From the NCBI GenBank assembly GCA_913054205.1, contig CAJXJM010000069.1, positions 1-9,248 on the forward strand: a stretch of 9,248 nucleotides of DNA, in the 5' to 3' direction. A program made the position numbers and the translations under genes. Shown piece after piece: positions 1 to 5,172 of this stretch. The notes under the pieces are model-generated. The model searched no databases. It had not been told where the DNA came from and saw only the letters and a program-made list of their open reading frames with translations. How positions within the stretch are numbered: the first letter of the stretch is position 1; each line of letters starts with the position of its first letter. The DNA comes from an uncultured Rhodospirillaceae bacterium (lineage in GTDB: Bacteria; Pseudomonadota; Alphaproteobacteria; Rhodospirillales; UBA2165).

Positions 1-678
1 AAGACAAGCATAAGCCGTCAACAGATCAAGCTTACCAACCAAAGCAATACGTTTCTCATCGGGTATGCTATCCATCAAACGGAGTGCCATGGGGCGTTCG
101 TCATCGCGGCCCAATAACGCAACACGCGCGCCGGGCAATATGCCGCTAGGCGAAGTTAGCCGTTGGATTAACTCAGCAAAATATTCGGTCCGCCAGGTTT
201 TTGCCCGCCAATTTGCCGTCGGACCAATGGCTAATATCGGACCGCCATCCGGCAGTAATTCTTTAGCAAGATTTTCTTCGCGGGTGCTCGTCCAAAGTTT
301 TGGCGGCACAATTTCAGGCAAGTCCAAAACCCGGGCGATACGTTCAACGCGTCGACCTTCACTTCCGTTGCGGGGCATCCCCCGCCTTTTCTTACATCCA
401 AGAAAATACGTCGCCGGTGCATTTCTAAGATCGACGACCAAATCCCAGAACGTGCCAATCGACAGTACCCAAAGCCTCAGCCAATGGAGCGAGAACACCA
501 TCTTATCCAAAACAATGATGCGCTTTAATCCTGGCAAGGCCTTGAACAGAGGTGCCGCCGCCGGGCCACAGGCCACCGTGACCTCCAAGTCGGCATGCTC
601 TGCCCGCAAATGTTCGAGCAATCCGGTCGATAGGATAGCGTCGCCTATACGCGTCGATGTTACGAATAAGATTTTCAT
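1..678 (-). CDS. Glycosyltransferase family 9 (heptosyltransferase-like), 3' end cut by window edge
   Basis: Reading the minus strand from ATG at 678 gives 226 uninterrupted codons that reach base 1 exactly in frame, so the C-terminal part lies outside the window. The protein begins MKILFVTSTRIGDAILSTGL, the N-terminal nucleotide-sugar transferase pattern of GT9 (GD near residues 12-13, then a helix ending LLEHLR). At residues 148-163 it has ILAIGPTANWRAKTW, the conserved start of the second GT-B Rossmann domain, where GT9 enzymes bind the ADP-sugar. Family knowledge: GT9 members add heptose or related sugars to the LPS inner core at the cytoplasmic face of the inner membrane. The gene starts 18 bases after the stop of the upstream glycosyltransferase, so it is probably in the same operon. 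No clear Shine-Dalgarno precedes the ATG, so translation may depend on the upstream gene. The exact sugar and acceptor cannot be told. Confidence 0.88.
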   Translation of the reverse strand, partial: MKILFVTSTRIGDAILSTGLLEHLRAEHADLEVTVACGPAAAPLFKALPGLKRIIVLDKMVFSLHWLRLWVLSIGTFWDLVVDLRNAPATYFLGCKKRRGMPRNGSEGRRVERIARVLDLPEIVPPKLWTSTREENLAKELLPDGGPILAIGPTANWRAKTWRTEYFAELIQRLTSPSGILPGARVALLGRDDERPMALRLMDSIPDEKRIALVGKLDLLTAYACL

Positions 679-696
679 ATCAGTAGTTTAAGCTTT

Positions 697-1731
697 TTAC
701 ACTTTCCATAAAGCTTCAAATTCAATTGCAGCGCTCTGCCAGTTTCTGCCGCTCTGCAATGTTTTGGCGTCTCGGCTTAGGCTTTGATACATTTCGCTTT
801 CTTCAGACAGCAAATCGAGCGCCAAATTTACAAAAGCATCGTCATCGGGCGCGATATGTCCGGTTTGACCATTTTGGATCCGCTCGGCGACGATAGTCGA
901 ACTTCCATCGCTTGCATAGATGATGGCTGGCGTACCGCTTGCCTGGGATTCCGCTAACGTTGAGCTATAAAACTCGGTTCCGATAACCGGGTATAAATGT
1001 GCCCGCGCATTTGTATAGGCCGCCGCCATTTCTGGATCCGCTTCAGGAGATTTTACAATCACGTTTTGGTCACGGGCAGCAGTCACTACTTTTAAAATCC
1101 CCTCAAGACGGGCGGCCACATTACCTTTAAATAAGCTTGCCGAATAAATGTGAAGTTCTGCCTTGTCGTTTTTCGGATGAATGCGATCTCGCCATAATTC
1201 GATGATTTTCTGCAGACCGTGCAGAGGATGGGTTGTCACAACTGCCACAGGCGGCACGGTTTCGCCCACAACACTTTCTAGATAGCTCTCGGCTATGCCC
1301 GGAACGATCATTGCTTCTTTAAAATCTCGCCAAGATTTCCAACTCCGCCGATGACTATCGCCCACGAACACCACTGCGGGATCGTGTTTTTCCAAGAGCT
1401 TCTGGTTCGTTGGCTGATTGAGAGTTTTAGGATGCCCCCACATCCACATAACAGATTTTATGGTCGGATTGTCAAACTCGTCCAACAATTCCGGCTTTCG
1501 AAACGCGATTAAAACATCACATTCCGGAGGCCGCGGAGTCTCAAACGGCACCCAGAGCACTCCCTCGACACTCGATTGATATTCGCAACGATTTATAGCC
1601 GTCACATCATGACCGCGCGCCGATAACGCACTCGCAAGACAGGCAAATGCTTTTTCGGCACCGCCTAAGGCGCGCGTTCCCGGCGTCGCGCCATCAAAGG
1701 CGTAAGAATCATCAATCATCACAATATTCAT
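697..1731 (-). CDS. GT-B fold glycosyltransferase (GT4-like)
   Basis: A 344-residue protein with the two-domain GT-B layout. The N-terminal domain begins MNIVMIDDSYAF and has LGGAEKAFACLASALSARGH (residues 22-41), the glycine-rich acceptor-side loop and first helix of GT4 enzymes. The C-terminal domain carries E253-FYSSTLA-E261, an exact E-x7-E motif that contacts the nucleotide-sugar donor. GTPAIIYASDGSSTIV (266-281) follows, where the family usually has a small-residue patch near the donor phosphates. There is no signal peptide or membrane segment, consistent with a soluble or peripheral cytoplasmic enzyme. The ATG has an AAGGAT ribosome site (1738-1743) and a promoter just upstream. It lies first in a unit with the GT9 gene, which points to LPS or another surface glycan. 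Sugar specificity is not readable. The middle of the protein is less typical than the C-terminus, so the subfamily is uncertain. Confidence 0.85.
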   Translation of the reverse strand: MNIVMIDDSYAFDGATPGTRALGGAEKAFACLASALSARGHDVTAINRCEYQSSVEGVLWVPFETPRPPECDVLIAFRKPELLDEFDNPTIKSVMWMWGHPKTLNQPTNQKLLEKHDPAVVFVGDSHRRSWKSWRDFKEAMIVPGIAESYLESVVGETVPPVAVVTTHPLHGLQKIIELWRDRIHPKNDKAELHIYSASLFKGNVAARLEGILKVVTAARDQNVIVKSPEADPEMAAAYTNARAHLYPVIGTEFYSSTLAESQASGTPAIIYASDGSSTIVAERIQNGQTGHIAPDDDAFVNLALDLLSEESEMYQSLSRDAKTLQSGRNWQSAAIEFEALWKV

Positions 1732-1751
1732 CGTTCTATCCTTGCGGAGCG

Positions 1752-1780
1752 TTTATAGGAGTTTCAACGGGTTATGGCAA
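1752..1780 (-). promoter_or_regulatory. Sigma-70-like promoter for the glycosyltransferase unit
   Basis: On the minus strand, TTGCCA (1775-1780) is followed after exactly 17 bases by TATAAA (1752-1757); each box matches the sigma-70 consensus at five of six positions. The predicted transcription start near 1745 leaves a leader of about 13 bases that contains the AAGGAT ribosome site. Box quality, spacing and position all agree, but this is prediction from sequence only. Confidence 0.6.
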
Positions 1781-1795
1781 TTAAGCCGTAACCAT

Positions 1796-1823
1796 TTGCG
1801 CTAACGCCCTGCTCGGTTATATT
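1796..1823 (+). promoter_or_regulatory. ygfZ: Possible promoter of ygfZ, giving a leaderless transcript
   Basis: TATATT (1818-1823) matches the -10 consensus at five of six positions. It sits 16 bases after a poor -35 box, TTGCGC (1796-1801), of which only TTG fits. Transcription would start about seven bases downstream, at or next to the ATG at 1830. An AGGA (1825-1828) lies only one base before the ATG, too close for normal Shine-Dalgarno use. A leaderless mRNA would fit both facts. The weak -35 box keeps confidence low. Confidence 0.35.
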
Positions 1824-1829
1824 TAGGAC

Positions 1830-2714
1830 ATGAATAATTTAAATTTTGTACGTCTCGATGATAGGCGCGTTTTAAAAGTATCTGGTGACGAGGCGAGAGA
1901 CTTCCTCCAAGGTCTGGTTTCTAATGACCTGGATCGGGTCTCAGAAACCCGCGCAATTTACGCAGCGCTTTTGACACCCCAAGGGAAGTACCTCCACGAT
2001 TTTTTTATTGCTGAATTGGCGGAAAGTTTTTATCTCGATTGCGAAGCCTCACGGATCGATGATCTTTTTAAACGGCTCCGGATGTACAAGATGCGCTCCA
2101 AAGTCGAGCTGGAGATTGTCGATGATATGGCAGTCGCTGTGTTTTTTGGCAGTTACATCCATGATGCATTGAGCATCAAAAAAGAAGCCGGCAGTGCATT
2201 TGATTGGCTTGGCGGCGTTCTTTATACAGACCCCCGTCTCACCGGCATTGGCGCCCGTGCCATGATACCAACAGATTCGTTTGAAATCGCGCTTCGCGAC
2301 GAAGGATTTTCGGCGGCATCGTTTGAAGACTATGATGAACTTCGCCTTTCCTTGGGTTTACCTGACAGCAGCCGAGATTTGGAGATCGACAAATCGATCT
2401 TGCTTGAGAGCGGTTTCGAAGAACTCAACGGCGTCGATTTTGACAAAGGCTGTTACATGGGCCAGGAATTGACAGCCCGCACCAAACATCGGGGCCTGAT
2501 CAAAAAACGTCTCATTCCGGTAACTTATGAGGGTAGCGCTCCTGCACCTGGCACCGAAATTACCCAAGCCGGCAAAAATGCCGGCGAAACGCGCTCTGCC
2601 GCCGGCTCTACTGGGCTCGCGCTAATTCGCCTGGAGGTTCTTGAGAATTCTGAACCGTTGATGGCCGGAGATTCTGTGGTTACGCCGAATAAGCCAGATT
2701 GGGCCAATTTCTAA
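1830..2714 (+). CDS. ygfZ: YgfZ/GcvT-like folate-binding protein for Fe-S enzyme maturation
   Basis: A 294-residue protein related to the aminomethyltransferase GcvT and to mitochondrial CAF17/IBA57. Family knowledge: YgfZ binds tetrahydrofolate and helps assemble or repair certain Fe-S enzymes, for example MiaB, in the cytoplasm. The diagnostic signature is present as D205-KGCYMGQE-L214, with the conserved Cys at 208. The N-terminus shows VLKVSGDEARDFLQGLVSND (residues 14-33) and ALLTPQGKYLHDFF (46-59), both typical of the family. The C-terminal beta-barrel domain begins around LIPVTYEG and is rather short. The start at 1830 places the first conserved block about 14 residues in, as in relatives. 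The downstream methyltransferase starts at the next base after the stop codon. The gene is divergent from the glycosyltransferases, with 98 bases between them. Confidence 0.92.
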   Translation: MNNLNFVRLDDRRVLKVSGDEARDFLQGLVSNDLDRVSETRAIYAALLTPQGKYLHDFFIAELAESFYLDCEASRIDDLFKRLRMYKMRSKVELEIVDDMAVAVFFGSYIHDALSIKKEAGSAFDWLGGVLYTDPRLTGIGARAMIPTDSFEIALRDEGFSAASFEDYDELRLSLGLPDSSRDLEIDKSILLESGFEELNGVDFDKGCYMGQELTARTKHRGLIKKRLIPVTYEGSAPAPGTEITQAGKNAGETRSAAGSTGLALIRLEVLENSEPLMAGDSVVTPNKPDWANF

Positions 2715-3371
2715 ATGCCAACTTCAGATCAAGATGAATTGCCTCTGACGCCGGGGATATTGGCGCCTGTTGCCAAAAGCTACGATCTCGCGTTGAAACA
2801 CTACGGTCCGAAACACAAAGCGGTGGCATGGCGAAATGAAGAACGCCAACAACGTCGTTTTCATATATTTGTCGGCCTCCTCGCTTATGATACTGCCCGC
2901 GATGACATAACCATAAATGACCTCGGCTGCGGGTATGGAGCGATGTTCGATACGTTCAAGGAACTGCCGCAATTTCGGGACGGCACTTATTTTGGATATG
3001 ATATCAGCCGATCCATGATTGCTGCCGCCAAAAAAGAAATTCTCGACCCTCGGGCTATTTTTATCAACAGTCACCTAGCCACAGAAAAAGCTGATTATTC
3101 ATTTGTCTCCGGCACCTATAATATGAAAATGCAAGCCCATGACCGGGATTGGCGCGACTATATTGAGGAAAATCTTGTCCACCTATGGTCCAAAACACGG
3201 ATCGGACTTGGCTTCAACATGCTGAACGTGCAATCGCCGCTCCGCGAAAAGACACTTTTTTATGCCGATCCAGATCATTTCATCGCTTTTTGTGAGAAAT
3301 ATCTTAAAGGCCAAATTCGAATGGTCGATTTGCTGCATCCGAACGAATTCGTCATTTTTGTCCGCAAGTAA
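2715..3371 (+). CDS. Class I SAM-dependent methyltransferase, substrate unknown
   Basis: A 218-residue protein with the Rossmann-fold methyltransferase core. Motif I is NDLGCGYG (residues 68-75), which binds S-adenosylmethionine. The end of beta-2, with the ribose-binding acidic residue, is YFGYDISRSMI (92-102; D96). SGTYNMKM (132-139) follows at the motif IV position. The C-terminus has YADPDHFIAFCEKYL (183-197) and HPNEFVIFVRK (208-218). About 65 residues precede motif I, so there is an N-terminal helical cap, KSYDLALKHYGPKHKAVAWR (21-40), which may shape the substrate pocket. The ATG directly follows the TAA of ygfZ with no spacer, and I see no good Shine-Dalgarno, which suggests translation by termination-reinitiation from ygfZ. 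Whether it modifies a small molecule, a glycan or a protein cannot be judged. It is not recognisable as a UbiE- or RNA-type enzyme. Confidence 0.82.
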   Translation: MPTSDQDELPLTPGILAPVAKSYDLALKHYGPKHKAVAWRNEERQQRRFHIFVGLLAYDTARDDITINDLGCGYGAMFDTFKELPQFRDGTYFGYDISRSMIAAAKKEILDPRAIFINSHLATEKADYSFVSGTYNMKMQAHDRDWRDYIEENLVHLWSKTRIGLGFNMLNVQSPLREKTLFYADPDHFIAFCEKYLKGQIRMVDLLHPNEFVIFVRK

Positions 3372-3373
3372 AA

Positions 3374-3404
3374 CCTTAATTAAGTGGCTGCCACTTAATT
3401 AAGG
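3374..3404. repeat. 31-base perfect palindrome, first half of a paired element
   Basis: Arms of 15 bases (3374-3388 and 3390-3404) are exact reverse complements around a single central T at 3389. Each arm holds TTAATTAAGTGGC or its complement. It begins two bases after the stop of the plus-strand methyltransferase and lies between convergent genes. No T-run follows on either strand, so it is not a canonical intrinsic terminator, although a hairpin could still protect 3' ends. The core AAGTGGCTGCCACTT differs from the neighbouring palindrome's core only by compensating changes, GGCTGCC against GACTGTC. Confidence 0.85.
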
Positions 3405-3420
3405 AAGTTGTGAATTGGTG

Positions 3421-3445
3421 TAAATAAGTGACTGTCACTTAATTA
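3421..3445. repeat. Second palindrome of the pair, contains a gene's stop codon
   Basis: Arms 3421-3432 and 3434-3445 are reverse complements around T3433, with one mismatch (A3424 against A3442). The core TAAGTGACTGTCACTTA closely matches the palindrome 44 bases to the left (centre to centre). The last three bases, 3443-3445, are the TAA stop codon of the minus-strand hydrolase, so the element overlaps coding sequence. The paired arrangement resembles REPIN or MITE elements mobilised by RAYT/Y1 transposases. No such transposase is in the window. Confidence 0.8.
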
Positions 3446-4315
3446 TTGTGCGATCATCGCCAGCAGTTTTTGCGTCATAGGGCTATCAGGTTTGCAAAGC
3501 TCCATCGGCACATTAAAATGGTTGAGGCCTGAGCATTCCAAATATTCGGCTTGCCATCCGTTGCTCTGCCACAGCGCCGCAAAGTCTTCACTTTGGCGTC
3601 TAAACTCATCCGTTTCATTGCCGCCTGCGGCAACAATCAGCGGGCATCCCCAAGAGTCTGTGTCGGGCAAATTGCGATCTGGACTATTTCTGAGGCCATC
3701 CTCGGGCGTCATCTTCATCCATTCATTGACGAAACATTGGGTAATCGGCTCCATATCTAAAAGACCACTGATGGGCAGACCAGCTTTGACAACGTCCGGC
3801 GGCAAACCCAACGTTTCCTGCCAGCCGCCGGCGACCATCATGCCGGTCAAATGCCCGCCGGCTGAAGAGCCGCCAACATAAATCCGATTTGGATCGATGC
3901 CGTGTGCAGAGGCATTGTTGTAAAGCCACGCGATTGATCGCCGACACTCGGCAACGATTTGATCGATATCGGCATCCGGAACGAGGGTGTAGTTAATCGC
4001 AGCAACGGCGACGCCTTGGCTGACCAAATTGGGAGCCATGAAACTCGACTCGTTTTTTGACAACATCCGCCAATAGCCGCCATGAATAAAAACAAATAGC
4101 GGCGCATCGGTTTTGCCTGGCACCGGAAACAAATCAAGGGATTCTTCGCCGCCGCGTCCATATTGGATATCAGCCACATGATCGAGTGTTTCTCGTGCAA
4201 CCGCGCTCAGTGAAACATAGTCATCAATGAATTCCTGCATGTTCGGCACGGTCGCAGCAGCACGGTACTGTGCATCCAATTCTTCTTGGTCAAAGCCGCG
4301 GTAAAGATCACCCAT
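3443..4315 (-). CDS. Alpha/beta hydrolase, arylformamidase (AFMID)-like
   Basis: A 290-residue serine hydrolase. HGGYW at residues 78-82 is the oxyanion-hole motif. The nucleophile elbow is GGSSAGGH (148-155), with Ser151 as the likely nucleophile. The catalytic His is H266 in GLNHFNV. The acid region is GGNETDEFRRQS (231-242). HGGYW followed by SFMAPNLVSQGVAVAAINY strongly resembles animal arylformamidase (kynurenine formamidase, EC 3.5.1.9), which hydrolyses N-formylkynurenine in tryptophan breakdown. No other kynurenine-pathway gene is nearby, so a general carboxylesterase or carbamate-type hydrolase remains possible. There is no signal peptide, so it is probably cytoplasmic. The ATG has an upstream AGGAAA ribosome site. 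Position 234, aligned by eye with the family's acid, is Glu rather than Asp; Asp236 is the alternative. The stop codon lies inside a palindromic repeat. Confidence 0.85.
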   Translation of the reverse strand: MGDLYRGFDQEELDAQYRAAATVPNMQEFIDDYVSLSAVARETLDHVADIQYGRGGEESLDLFPVPGKTDAPLFVFIHGGYWRMLSKNESSFMAPNLVSQGVAVAAINYTLVPDADIDQIVAECRRSIAWLYNNASAHGIDPNRIYVGGSSAGGHLTGMMVAGGWQETLGLPPDVVKAGLPISGLLDMEPITQCFVNEWMKMTPEDGLRNSPDRNLPDTDSWGCPLIVAAGGNETDEFRRQSEDFAALWQSNGWQAEYLECSGLNHFNVPMELCKPDSPMTQKLLAMIAQ

Positions 4316-4345
4316 CGTGTTTCCTATTTGACTAATTGCATTTGT

Positions 4346-4430
4346 GTCATTCTGGCGAAGGCCAGAATCCAGAAAAATACTATTGGATATAAGAACTACG
4401 AAATGGACCCTGGATCAAGTCCAGGGTGAC
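4346..4430. repeat. Paired dispersed palindrome, GTCA..CTGG type
   Basis: Two 27-base units, 4346-4372 and 4404-4430, face each other across 31 bases. Each unit is a hairpin. The first has arms ATTCTGGC (4349-4356) and GCCAGAAT (4361-4368) around GAAG. The second has arms ACCCTGGA (4407-4414) and TCCAGGGT (4420-4427) around TCAAG. Read inward from the ends, both begin GTCA, two variable bases, then CTGG. From general knowledge, sequences of this look are common intergenic repeats in proteobacterial genomes. It fills most of the 142-base gap between two minus-strand genes. The remaining bases of the gap are AT-rich, with no clear promoter. Confidence 0.75.
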
Positions 4431-4457
4431 GAAATTATTTTTAATGGAAAATAGTTT

Positions 4458-5069
4458 TTATTCCCGACCTTCTTCGACCATGGCCTCTTTCATATGTACT
4501 TCATAATTGTCTTTGACCACGTCATGATCCATGCCGACATGCGCAGCGAGAATATTTGTCGCTGCAAATTCCTTGCGGTCCAATTTGTTGTCATCTTCCC
4601 ACAGCTTGGAGCGCATAATTGCTTTCGCGCAATGCATAAGCGCCTCTTTGACGTGGATTTTAAGGCCGGTAGCTGGAACTTTGCCGTTTACCGCAAGCGG
4701 TTCTAAAAGCGCGCTATCAGTGATGATTTCAGCCGACCCTCTTATGCGAAGAGTTTCATTGATACCGGGGATTAAAAAAATTAACGAAACCGTTGGGTCT
4801 TCGACGATATTTTGCAGGGAATCTATCAAATTATTGCCGCGCCGATCCGGGATTAATACCGTGTTGTCGTTGAGCACTTGTACAAAACCGGGATGATCAC
4901 CTTTCGGCGATACGTCTCCATTGGTGCCTAAGACTAAAAAGGGCGAAGCGGCAATAAAGCGGCGGCTATACTCGTCCAATTGTTTCTGTAGTTTTTTGGT
5001 AGGTGGACCCGCTGGATTGGCATAAATTTCACGCAAACCCGCGATATCAGTGATGGTGGAATCTGGCAT
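4458..5069 (-). CDS. PNPOx-like FMN-binding protein, MSMEG_1061-like family
   Basis: A 203-residue protein of the pyridoxamine 5'-phosphate oxidase-like split-barrel fold. Characteristic blocks are SRRFIAASPFLVLGT (residues 35-49), DVSPKGDHPGFV (52-63), VLIPDRRGNNLIDSLQNI (71-88), LIFLIPGINETLRIRGSAEI (96-115) and HCAKAIMRSKLW (146-157). As I recall, this set of blocks marks the MSMEG_1061/DR2398-type branch rather than PdxH. FMN would sit in the barrel formed by the SPKGD and PDRRGNN strands. Family knowledge: such proteins are flavin- or F420-dependent reductases or oxidases, usually of unknown substrate. The ATG at 5069 has a strong AGGGAGG ribosome site (5074-5080). The gap to ppdK upstream is filled by a hairpin repeat ending two bases before that site. 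It is cytoplasmic, with no membrane segment. Confidence 0.88.
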   Translation of the reverse strand: MPDSTITDIAGLREIYANPAGPPTKKLQKQLDEYSRRFIAASPFLVLGTNGDVSPKGDHPGFVQVLNDNTVLIPDRRGNNLIDSLQNIVEDPTVSLIFLIPGINETLRIRGSAEIITDSALLEPLAVNGKVPATGLKIHVKEALMHCAKAIMRSKLWEDDNKLDRKEFAATNILAAHVGMDHDVVKDNYEVHMKEAMVEEGRE

Positions 5070-5073
5070 GGAA

Positions 5074-5080
5074 CCTCCCT
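5074..5080 (-). promoter_or_regulatory. Strong Shine-Dalgarno of the PNPOx-like gene next to the repeat
   Basis: AGGGAGG lies four bases before the ATG at 5069. The REPIN-like hairpin ends two bases upstream of it (5083), so folding of that element in the mRNA could affect ribosome access. Confidence 0.7.
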
Positions 5081-5082
5081 TC

Positions 5083-5170
5083 GAATTAAGGAGACAGCAT
5101 ACTTAATTCCCATGCGGCACACCAGGAGGATCCATTTAAACTCGAATTAAATATGCTGTCCCCTTAATTC
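5083..5170. repeat. Nested inverted repeat (REPIN-like) filling the ppdK downstream gap
   Basis: Arms 5083-5109 and 5144-5170 are reverse complements at 25 of 27 positions, separated by a 34-base spacer. Each arm is itself palindromic at its ends: GAATTAAG (5083-5090) pairs with CTTAATTC (5102-5109), and GAATTAA (5144-5150) with TTAATTC (5164-5170). This two-level structure is that of a REPIN. In minus-strand RNA both mismatches (5102/5151 and 5093/5161) become G-U wobbles, while in plus-strand RNA they are A-C. The arm core contains GACAGCATA. The element sits two bases from the ppdK stop codon and two bases from the ribosome site of the next gene. No T-run makes it a classical terminator. 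Confidence 0.85.
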
Positions 5171-5172
5171 AG

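Noticed and set aside
65..691. 208-codon plus-strand open frame
   Set aside because: The opposite strand encodes a clear GT9 protein over the same bases. The plus-strand product is basic and Ser-rich, without recognisable motifs.
3374..3445. Bidirectional rho-independent terminator
   Set aside because: The hairpins are strong, but no T-run follows the stem on either strand and the stems are AT-rich. A repeat element is the better description, though it may still stop transcription or protect RNA ends.
3374..3445. Short CRISPR array
   Set aside because: There are only two non-identical palindromic units, the intervening sequence is too short for a spacer, and there are no cas genes.
4458..5069. 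Assignment as pdxH (pyridoxamine phosphate oxidase of vitamin B6 synthesis)
   Set aside because: The conserved blocks (SPKGD, PDRRGNN, HCAKAIMRSKLW) are those of a different PNPOx-like branch, and I do not see the PdxH C-terminal pattern.
5111..5143. Small plus-strand gene after AGGAGGA in the repeat spacer
   Set aside because: The Shine-Dalgarno-like AGGAGGA is not followed by a start codon with a meaningful open frame. It is only the loop of the inverted repeat.
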